A DNA stretch of 64,000 nucleotides, from the NCBI GenBank assembly GCA_008727115.1, contig CP044131.1, positions 1,488,001 through 1,552,000 on the forward strand. The letters run 5' to 3'. Below the pieces are notes generated by a model. The model made no database searches. It saw nothing but the letters and a program-made list of their open reading frames with translations, and had not been told where the DNA came from. A program made the translations under genes and the position numbers. This document shows positions 58,133 to 64,000 of the stretch, piece by piece (the first letter of the stretch is position 1; each line of letters opens with the position of its first letter). This DNA is from Comamonas testosteroni (lineage in GTDB: Bacteria; Pseudomonadota; Gammaproteobacteria; Burkholderiales; Burkholderiaceae_C).

Positions 58133-58371
58133 GAAATGACTCCAAGCGTGGAGTGAGAATAACCAGGGGGGAGAGGCGTAGAGCCTAACGAAACACTGTG
58201 ACAGTGGGCAGGCTTGCCTGAAGAAAATCCAGCGCGGTCCCATGCGGTGGCCGGCGGTCTGTACATTATGACAGGAAAAGAGAAAAAGCTTGCAAGCTAT
58301 TTGTGAATAGACATGTCATTGTGCTTTACCGGGCTTGTCACTTTAATAAATGAGTGAGCCCTAAAAGCAAA

Positions 58372-58392
58372 CAAGGCTCTGAAAGAGCCTTG
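58372..58392 (-). terminator. Terminator after trxA
   Basis: CAAGGCTC / GAGCCTTG with a 5-nt loop. On the minus strand it is followed by TTTGCTTTTA. Confidence 0.7.
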
Positions 58393-58404
58393 TGAGTGAT
58401 TTTT

Positions 58405-58734
58405 TTAGATGTGCTGGTCGAGGAATGCCGACAGCTGTGTTTTGTTCAGTGCCCCAACTTTGGTGGCCGCCAGTTGGCCATCCTTGAAGAGCATCAGTGT
58501 GGGGATTCCGCGAATGCCGAACTTGGCGGGAATTTCGCGATTCTCATCCACGTTCATCTTGGCAATCTGCACTTTGCCTTTGTAGGCTTCTGCCACATCA
58601 TCCAAGATGGGGGCAATCATCTTGCAGGGGCCGCACCACTCAGCCCAGTAATCTACCAGTACGGTTGTGCCGGGTTGCAGTACGTCGGATTCAAAGCTTG
58701 CATCAGTGATGTGCTTGATCAGTTCGCTAGCCAT
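58405..58734 (-). CDS. trxA: Thioredoxin 1
   Basis: Cytosolic disulfide reductase of 109 residues with the WCGPCK active site (Cys34, Cys37), preceded by VLVDYWAEW, and cis-Pro in [11 protein letters not shown]. The start is the ATG at 58734 ([10 protein letters not shown]). It lies upstream of rho on the same strand, a common proteobacterial pairing. Confidence 0.97.
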   Translation of the reverse strand: MASELIKHITDASFESDVLQPGTTVLVDYWAEWCGPCKMIAPILDDVAEAYKGKVQIAKMNVDENREIPAKFGIRGIPTLMLFKDGQLAATKVGALNKTQLSAFLDQHI

Positions 58735-58947
58735 TTGTAGTCCTGGATTTTCTTGAATCAAAAAAGAGACGGCGACTTTATCGTCGAGTGACTTGATTGT
58801 GACAGAAACTCATCTCCTGACACTGAGTGGGTGGTTGTTTGCTGCTATTGCGGCAATAGTGCTCGCAGTCTTGAAGCAATGCGGGCGGTGGTATTCTGCG
58901 CACCCTTTTGCGGCTGTTGTGGGCCGAGTGATTGAAGTGGTGAATAT

Positions 58948-60237
58948 ATGAATGTCTCGGTGCCGTTGATGGTTGATTCTGAGTTGAGTTGCGATGTGGC
59001 AGTGGTTGGCGCTGGGCCTGCAGGGCTGATGGTTGCGGAGCAGTTGGCAAGTGCGGGATTGTCGGTAAGAGTATTTGAGGCAAAAGCTTCTGCGGCTCGG
59101 AAATTTCTTATGGCAGGTAAGGGGGGGTTGAACCTCACCCATTCGGAGGGGTTTTCTGCATTTGTTGGTCGGTATGGCTCGCGCTCGGAAGACTTGAGTC
59201 CCTGGTTGGAAAAATGGGGTGCGATTGAGCTGTGTGCCTGGGCCAAAGATCTGGGGTTTGAGACATTTGTAGGCTCATCTGGGCGGGTTTTTCCGGTGGG
59301 GATGAAGGCGGCGCCTTTGCTGCGGGCTTGGTTGGCGCGTATGAGATCGAAGGGGGTGCAGTTTCATATGCGTCACCGTTGGGTCGGGTGGGCAGAGGAT
59401 GGCAGGCCATGCTTTCAGGCGGAGAACGTGCGGGTCAAGCTGAACTGCAAGGCATTCGTGCTGGCTACAGGTGGAGGTAGCTGGGCGCGATTGGGGTCGG
59501 ATGGGGCCTGGTTCGAGATGCTTCGAGAAAAAGGAGTGGATGTTGCGCCACTGCAGGCTGCAAATTGTGGCTTTGATCTGGGCGGACTGCAGGGAGATGA
59601 AGAGGGCTGGAGTGAGTTGTTCGCACAGCGCTTTGCGGGTCAGCCATTCAAGTCGGTGACTTTGAGGTTTTCAGATGAGCAAGGTGTCAGCTTTGAGCGG
59701 CAGGGTGAATTTGTTGCCACTCAGACGGGTGTGGAGGGGAGTCTGATCTATGCAGTCGCATCCATGCTGCGCGACTGTATTGCTCGTCAGGGGCAAGCTC
59801 GGTTTGAGTTGGATCTGATGCCTCAGTGGGATGCGCAGCATGTCAGGCAAGAGGTGATGCGCCCGCGTGGCTCTCGTAGTCTTAGCAGTCACCTGAAGGG
59901 GCGCTTGGGGCTGGATGGAATCAAGGCTGCTTTGCTTTATGAGGTGCTGGGTAGGCAGGGGATGTCTGATATGGAGCTGCTGGCTGCCACGATCAAGGCC
60001 GTGCCTCTGGTGGCAATTGCGCCGCGACCTATAGACGAGGCGATCAGCACAGCGGGGGGGGTTCGTCTTGAGGCGTTGGATGATGGGGGGATGTGTGTGG
60101 CTTTGCCGGGTGTTTTCTGTGCAGGGGAGATGCTGGATTGGGAGGCGCCTACAGGGGGGTATTTGCTGACTGCGTGTATGTCCTCCGGCGTACGAGTGGC
60201 GCAGGGGGTGTTGGATTTTTTGAAAAAAACTATCTAA
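58948..60237 (+). CDS. HI0933-like FAD-dependent oxidoreductase (TIGR03862 type)
   Basis: 429 residues with the FAD motif VAVVGAGPAGLMVAEQLASAG, then KFLMAGKGGLNLTHSEG and a C-terminal TAGGV/EMLDWEAPTGGYLLTACMSSG flavin site typical of the HI0933/YhiN family. The physiological reaction is not known. Base use is more G-rich with many TTG and GGG codons than neighbouring genes, including a run of eight G at 60053-60060. Confidence 0.85.
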   Translation: MNVSVPLMVDSELSCDVAVVGAGPAGLMVAEQLASAGLSVRVFEAKASAARKFLMAGKGGLNLTHSEGFSAFVGRYGSRSEDLSPWLEKWGAIELCAWAKDLGFETFVGSSGRVFPVGMKAAPLLRAWLARMRSKGVQFHMRHRWVGWAEDGRPCFQAENVRVKLNCKAFVLATGGGSWARLGSDGAWFEMLREKGVDVAPLQAANCGFDLGGLQGDEEGWSELFAQRFAGQPFKSVTLRFSDEQGVSFERQGEFVATQTGVEGSLIYAVASMLRDCIARQGQARFELDLMPQWDAQHVRQEVMRPRGSRSLSSHLKGRLGLDGIKAALLYEVLGRQGMSDMELLAATIKAVPLVAIAPRPIDEAISTAGGVRLEALDDGGMCVALPGVFCAGEMLDWEAPTGGYLLTACMSSGVRVAQGVLDFLKKTI

Positions 60238-60380
60238 TTGCAGTTGGCGAGGGATGTCTCCTACGATGCAAACTCTTGCTGAGGGACAGGTGTCCTGCAG
60301 CGGATTGAGTACGCTGACCACAACGCTGCTGACTGAATGTTGGTTGAGAGTTGCGCTGTGATTGGTGAAGGAGGTGGGAT

Positions 60381-60692
60381 ATGGTTTGGAGCAAGATTTT
60401 CGGCCTCGGCCGTTCCGAGCCTCGCTATATTCGAAGAATGCGAGCCTATCTCCAAGAGGCTCGCATGGCAGCTCTGGAGCATTCAATTGCGGCAGAGCAT
60501 TACCAATCCTCTGCCCAGATGTATGTGGAAAGAGCTGCTCGGTTAGAGATGGAGCTGAGAGCTTGGGAGCAGGGGGAGTGCACTGCTTCTTCAATACAGC
60601 ATCGCTACTCGGGCGTAGCAACTTCAGTCACAAGGGCATCAGGGGATATTCCTGTAGCTCCTGCCTCTGTTGGAGTTGTGCGCGCAGCCTGA
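60381..60692 (+). CDS. Small protein of unknown function
   Basis: 103 residues starting MVWSKIFGLGRSEPRYIRRM, mostly charged amphipathic helix (YLQEARMAALEHSIAAEHYQ, then SAQMYVERAARLEMELRAWE) with an Ala/Ser/Val tail. I do not recognise it. A very good ribosome binding site AAGGAGG, 7 bases before the ATG, and helix periodicity support translation. It stands alone, before the tRNA-Asn array. No function is proposed. Confidence 0.65.
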   Translation: MVWSKIFGLGRSEPRYIRRMRAYLQEARMAALEHSIAAEHYQSSAQMYVERAARLEMELRAWEQGECTASSIQHRYSGVATSVTRASGDIPVAPASVGVVRAA

Positions 60693-60701
60693 TCATTCAA
60701 A

Positions 60702-60738
60702 GAAAAAAGCCCATATGTCGATGACAAATGGGCTTTCA
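60702..60738 (-). terminator. Terminator of the tRNA-Asn array
   Basis: AAGCCCAT (60707-60714) / ATGGGCTT (60728-60735). On the minus strand the stem is followed by TTTTCTTTG. It is the only clear terminator for the five tRNA-Asn genes. Confidence 0.82.
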
Positions 60739-60740
60739 TT

Positions 60741-60816
60741 TGGCTCCTCAACCTGGGCTCGAACCAGGGACCTACGGATTAACAGTCCGGCGCTCTACCG
60801 ACTGAGCTATTGAGGA
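60741..60816 (-). tRNA. tRNA-Asn (anticodon GTT), copy 1
   Basis: 76 nt with encoded CCA. On the minus strand TCCTCAATAGCTCAGTCGG, anticodon arm CGGACTGTTAATCCG with anticodon GTT, T arm GGTTCGAGCC. It is the most distal gene of the array. Confidence 0.97.
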
Positions 60817-60864
60817 ATGTGTCGGTTTGACAAGCCTTGAGCGATTGCAAGGCTTTTTGAATTC

Positions 60865-60940
60865 TGGCTCCTCAACCTGGGCTCGAACCAGGGACCTACG
60901 GATTAACAGTCCGGCGCTCTACCGACTGAGCTATTGAGGA
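60865..60940 (-). tRNA. tRNA-Asn (anticodon GTT), copy 2
   Basis: Identical to copy 1 over 76 nt. Spacer on its 3' side has GGCTTTTTG, one or two T longer than in the other units. Confidence 0.97.
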
Positions 60941-60987
60941 ATGTGTCGGTTTGACAAGCCTTGAGCGATTGCAAGGCTTTTAAATTC

Positions 60988-61063
60988 TGGCTCCTCAACC
61001 TGGGCTCGAACCAGGGACCTACGGATTAACAGTCCGGCGCTCTACCGACTGAGCTATTGAGGA
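60988..61063 (-). tRNA. tRNA-Asn (anticodon GTT), copy 3
   Basis: Identical 76-nt tRNA. The spacer to its right differs by one base (ATATGTC instead of ATGTGTC). Confidence 0.97.
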
Positions 61064-61110
61064 ATATGTCGGTTTGACAAGCCTTGAGCGATTGCAAGGC
61101 TTTTAAATTC

Positions 61111-61186
61111 TGGCTCCTCAACCTGGGCTCGAACCAGGGACCTACGGATTAACAGTCCGGCGCTCTACCGACTGAGCTATTGAGGA
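61111..61186 (-). tRNA. tRNA-Asn (anticodon GTT), copy 4
   Basis: Identical 76-nt tRNA with encoded CCA. Confidence 0.97.
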
Positions 61187-61233
61187 ATGTGTCGGTTTGA
61201 CAAGCCTTGAGCGATTGCAAGGCTTTTAAATTC

Positions 61234-61309
61234 TGGCTCCTCAACCTGGGCTCGAACCAGGGACCTACGGATTAACAGTCCGGCGCTCTACCAACTGAGC
61301 TATTGAGGA
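61234..61309 (-). tRNA. tRNA-Asn (anticodon GTT), copy 5, D-loop variant
   Basis: First gene of the array in transcription order. One D-loop base differs (CAGTTGG instead of CAGTCGG). The flanking sequence upstream is unique and carries the promoter. Confidence 0.97.
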
Positions 61310-61320
61310 AGAAGACCTAG

Positions 61321-61326
61321 ATTATA
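61321..61326 (-). promoter_or_regulatory. -10 box of the tRNA-Asn array
   Basis: TATAAT on the minus strand, 11 bp before copy 5. The -35 region is not convincing. It is the only TATAAT near the array. Confidence 0.7.
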
Positions 61327-61489
61327 GGGTGTAAAAAAGCACTCTCAGGAAGTTCATCACAATTTCATCAAATTCTCTGTTCTCGAAGTCTCTGCAGGCC
61401 ACAGAGTTCACGTGGAATTGCTGCAAAGCTATGCTCATGAATGATTGAACAGTGGGCTGCCAAGTGGTTGCTGCACGCTACATTGATGT

Positions 61490-62029
61490 ATGACTGTACG
61501 TACTATTTTGAAGATGGGCGATCCCCGGTTGCTGAGGGTAGCCAAACCGGTGACTGAGTTTGATACAGATGTGCTGCATCTGCTGCTCAAAGATTTGTTG
61601 GACACCATGCATGTGGCCAATGGCGCTGGACTGGCTGCTCCGCAGATTGGCGAAGATTTGCAGGTGGTCGTGTTTGGCTCGGGTGAGCCCAATCCTCGAT
61701 ATCCGGATGCACCGATAGTGCCACGCACTGTGCTGATCAACCCTGTTATCACTCCTATCGGTGAAGAAGAGCAGCTGGATTGGGAGGGGTGTCTGTCTGT
61801 TCCCGGGCTACGAGCCATGGTGCCGCGCTGGAGCAAGGTGCGCTATACCGGCTTTGATATCTACGGTGATCCGATAGATCGAACAGTCGATGGCTTTCAT
61901 GCAAGAGTGGTGCAGCATGAGTGTGACCACCTCTGGGGCAAGTTGTATCCAATGAGGGTGCGCGATTTCAGTCGTTTTGGATTTACCGATGTGCTGTTTC
62001 CCGGGATTGCGCAGACCGAGGAAGACTAA
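61490..62029 (+). CDS. def: Peptide deformylase
   Basis: Removes the formyl group from new proteins. It has 179 residues with the three metal-site motifs [18 protein letters not shown] (Cys101) and HECDHLWG (His143, Glu144, His147). It is probably one of two deformylases, since Burkholderiales usually have another beside fmt. No operon partner; a hairpin follows. Confidence 0.96.
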   Translation: MTVRTILKMGDPRLLRVAKPVTEFDTDVLHLLLKDLLDTMHVANGAGLAAPQIGEDLQVVVFGSGEPNPRYPDAPIVPRTVLINPVITPIGEEEQLDWEGCLSVPGLRAMVPRWSKVRYTGFDIYGDPIDRTVDGFHARVVQHECDHLWGKLYPMRVRDFSRFGFTDVLFPGIAQTEED

Positions 62030-62081
62030 ACGTCAAGGGGGCACACTCCAGGCCTCTTTCTTTAATGAATAAAAGATACGA

Positions 62082-62118
62082 GCGAAAGGCGTGCGTCTGT
62101 ACGCCTTTCGCCTTTGTG
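62082..62118 (+). terminator. Hairpin after def
   Basis: GCGAAAGGCGT and ACGCCTTTCGC form a perfect 11-bp stem between about 62087 and 62113, followed by CTTTGTG. The T tract is weak. Confidence 0.6.
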
Positions 62119-62215
62119 CCGAGCACGACTGTTTTGGTGCGTGTATGCCTATCTCAGTGCGTGATACCCCGTTTGTGAATGTGTTTGAGTGCTTTGGAAA
62201 GGTTCTGGTAAGTAC

Positions 62216-62227
62216 TTTGTATACAAA
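62216..62227. promoter_or_regulatory. GntR-like operator palindrome upstream of the purine permease
   Basis: TTTGTATACAAA, a perfect 12-bp palindrome of the TTGTATACAA type used by GntR/FadR regulators. TTGTAT (62217-62222) could itself be a -35, with TTTAGT 17 bp on, so a repressor would overlap the promoter. The regulator gene is not in the window. Confidence 0.5.
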
Positions 62228-62289
62228 ACTGTAGACAATTTTAGTATCCTGGCAACGTACAGTCTCAGTTCATGCTCTACCGGATATGG

Positions 62290-62341
62290 CCTTGATTGCG
62301 TAATGGAGTAGACCGTCTGGCGGATCTCATGCAATCCAAGG
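62290..62341 (+). ncRNA. Structured leader RNA, candidate purine (xanthine) riboswitch
   Basis: CCTTGATTGC (62290-62299) pairs with GCAATC-C-AAGG (62331-62341), enclosing ATGGAG/CTCAT and an inner AGAC/GTCT stem. This compact two-stem element lies about 140 bp before the permease ATG. The xanthine-I (NMT1) class precedes purine permease and oxidation genes in betaproteobacteria, so it is a candidate. I could not check the consensus. The stretch 62030-62480 has no gene. Confidence 0.35.
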
Positions 62342-62480
62342 AGGTTGAAGGCTGGCTGTAGCACAAGACAGTGCAATAGCAGTGGTCGGGAACGATCACA
62401 ACCTAAGAGCGACAGTGAGTCGACCGGACAGAGCGAAAGGCCTCTAGAGCCTTGGTGAGTAGGTAATTTAGGAGACAAAG

Positions 62481-63971
62481 ATGAACGATCAGACCGGAGC
62501 ATCAAGGGATGCGGCCGTCATGCGCCCCGAAGATGAAAATCTTGGCGTTACAGCCAACCTCATGTATGGCTTGCAGCATGTATTGACCATGTACGGCGGC
62601 ATCGTCGCGGTGCCTCTGATCGTTGCTGAGGCGGCAGGCATGTCGGCCGCCGATGCGGGACTGTTGGTGACAGCCTGTCTGTTCATGGGAGGAGTCGCCA
62701 CGCTGTTGCAGACTCTGGGCATTCCCTTCTTTGGCTGTCGTCTGCCTTTGGTGCAGGGGGTCTCTTTTGCAGGTGTTGCCACCATGGTCAGCATCTTGCA
62801 TACCGGTGGAGGCATGCCCGGAGTCTTGGGGGCAGTGATGTACTCATCCATCCTGGGGCTGATCATTGCGCCAGTTTTCTCGCGCATCACCAAATTTTTC
62901 CCCCCGTTAGTCAATGGCTGCGTGATTACGGTGATTGGCATGTCGCTGATGCCTGTGGCTGCACATTGGGCCATGGGTGGCAACGCCAAGGCTGCGGACT
63001 ATGGCAGCGTGGGAAATATCGGTCTGGCGGGCTTGTCGCTGTTTATGGTGTTGCTGTTCAGCAAGCTAGGCAATGCCATGCTGTCGCGCCTCTCGATTCT
63101 GGTGGCAATTGTGGTGGGCACCGTGACTGCGGTGTTCATTGGCAAGGCAGATTTTTCCCAAGTGTTCAGTGGGCCCATCTTCGCTGTACCTACTCCGTTG
63201 CACTTTGGCTGGCCCACTTTTGACATGGCCGCGACCATTTCCATGTTCATCGTGATCCTGGTGATTCTGGTGGAAACCTCGGCCGATGTACTGGCCGTGG
63301 GTGAAATCGTGGATAGCCCGGTGGATGGCCGCCGCCTGGGTGATGGCCTGCGTGCCGACATGCTGTCCAGCATCGTGGCACCTATCTTTGGTGGTTTCAC
63401 ACAGAGCGCGTTTGCGCAGAACGTGGGATTGGTCGCAGTGACCGGTATCAAGAGCCGCTATGTGGTGGCTTTCTCTGGTTTGATCCTGATCGTGTTTGGC
63501 GTGCTTCCCGTGATGGGCCGTATCGTTGCCTGCGTGCCTCCCTCGGTGCTGGGCGGTGCTGGTCTGGTGTTGTTTGGTACCGTGGCTGCCAGCGGTATTC
63601 GTACTCTGGCCAAGGTGGAGTACAACAACAATATGAATCTGATCATCGTGGCGACTTCGGTGAGCGCAGGTCTGTTGCCAGTGGTGGCTCCCAAGTTCTA
63701 CGATCAGTTTCCCGAATGGTTCGCCACGATCTTCCACTCCGGCATCAGCGCTACAGCCTTGGTGGCTGTGACTTTGAACCTGCTGTACAACCATTTCAAG
63801 CAAGGCAACTCTGATCAGCCTTCCGTCTTTGAAGCGGGCTATGGCCGAGCCCTGAGCCAGCATGTGCTGGAAGCCCTGGCTGATGGTGATCGTGTTGAAG
63901 GTGGCAAGGTCTACGACAAGGAGGGCAAGGAAGTGCCCATCATTCCGGTAAAGGCTGCACACGGTCATTGA
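62481..63971 (+). CDS. Nucleobase:cation symporter-2 family purine permease
   Basis: 496-residue inner-membrane permease of the xanthine/uric acid group (UacT, XanP, PbuX kin). It starts NLMYGLQHVLTMYGGIVAVPL and has CRLPLVQGVSFAGVATM, the helix 8 motif IVILVETSADVLAVGEIV and the QN motif FGGFTQSAFAQNVGLVAVTGI (in parts). These residues bind the base. TAGGAGA precedes the ATG. The long regulated leader suggests control by purines. Confidence 0.93.
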   Translation: MNDQTGASRDAAVMRPEDENLGVTANLMYGLQHVLTMYGGIVAVPLIVAEAAGMSAADAGLLVTACLFMGGVATLLQTLGIPFFGCRLPLVQGVSFAGVATMVSILHTGGGMPGVLGAVMYSSILGLIIAPVFSRITKFFPPLVNGCVITVIGMSLMPVAAHWAMGGNAKAADYGSVGNIGLAGLSLFMVLLFSKLGNAMLSRLSILVAIVVGTVTAVFIGKADFSQVFSGPIFAVPTPLHFGWPTFDMAATISMFIVILVILVETSADVLAVGEIVDSPVDGRRLGDGLRADMLSSIVAPIFGGFTQSAFAQNVGLVAVTGIKSRYVVAFSGLILIVFGVLPVMGRIVACVPPSVLGGAGLVLFGTVAASGIRTLAKVEYNNNMNLIIVATSVSAGLLPVVAPKFYDQFPEWFATIFHSGISATALVAVTLNLLYNHFKQGNSDQPSVFEAGYGRALSQHVLEALADGDRVEGGKVYDKEGKEVPIIPVKAAHGH

Positions 63972-64000
63972 GCCGAGAACAAAGTGCGCGCGGTGGGGCT

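Larger units (their letters stand above)
60741..61309 (-). repeat. Five-copy tRNA-Asn tandem array, period 123-124 bp
   Basis: Each 47-48-bp spacer holds a hairpin AAGCCTTG / CAAGGCTT on both strands and no promoter or U-tract terminator on the minus strand. This points to one precursor cut into five tRNAs. Confidence 0.85.

Overview
The window is a chromosomal segment of a betaproteobacterium, most likely a Comamonadaceae member close to Comamonas. The evidence is the GC-rich coding sequence dominated by CTG codons, the gene order rpsB-tsf-pyrH-frr-uppS-cdsA-dxr-rseP-bamA-ompH-lpxD-fabZ-lpxA-lpxB-rnhB, the carAB-greA and rlmE-ftsH-folP-glmM blocks, a Kdo hydroxylase gene, and a DUF349 protein typical of Burkholderiales. 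Species assignment is inference. No CRISPR array, prophage, integrase or recognisable defence system was found.

Layout. 1-3.05 kb: tail of an upstream gene and a large DUF349 protein. 3.1-4.32 kb: six tRNA-Leu(CAG) genes on the minus strand, five followed by their own terminator and at least four preceded by their own promoter. 4.35-10.15 kb: rnr, then nnr (NAD(P)HX repair) and an amidase on the minus strand. 10.16-24.9 kb: translation factors, UMP kinase, isoprenoid/undecaprenyl and phospholipid steps, outer-membrane assembly and lipid A synthesis, ending in rnhB. 25-31.3 kb: an rRNA/tRNA methyltransferase, carAB and greA. 31.4-39.3 kb: small membrane protein, Kdo hydroxylase, a putative glycosyltransferase, yhbY, rlmE, ftsH, folP, glmM. 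39.4-53.1 kb: phosphate and polyphosphate region (ppk, ppx, pstSCAB, phoU, phoB, phoR) with Pho boxes. 53.2-58.7 kb: MATE exporter, GT-C glycosyltransferase, rpmE2, rho, trxA. 58.9-64 kb: HI0933-like flavoprotein, small unknown gene, five tRNA-Asn(GTT) genes, peptide deformylase, and a purine permease with a long structured leader.

The main accessory feature is at 40829-43266. A 2438-bp IS481-type element with 22-bp perfect inverted repeats and a 6-bp target duplication (GCTAGA) carries a Cmx-type chloramphenicol exporter gene and a DDE transposase, and it has split ppk in two. Removing the element and one copy of the duplication restores an uninterrupted PPK1 reading frame. The cargo looks actinobacterial. 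The strain is therefore predicted to be chloramphenicol resistant and to lack PPK1, beside an intact ppx and pst-pho locus. The transposase stop codon lies in the target duplication, outside the element.

Other points worth a second look are the mosaic spacers of the tRNA-Leu array, the contrasting single-promoter tRNA-Asn array, and the leader of the purine permease, which has a GntR-like palindrome and a folded RNA that could be a xanthine-type riboswitch.
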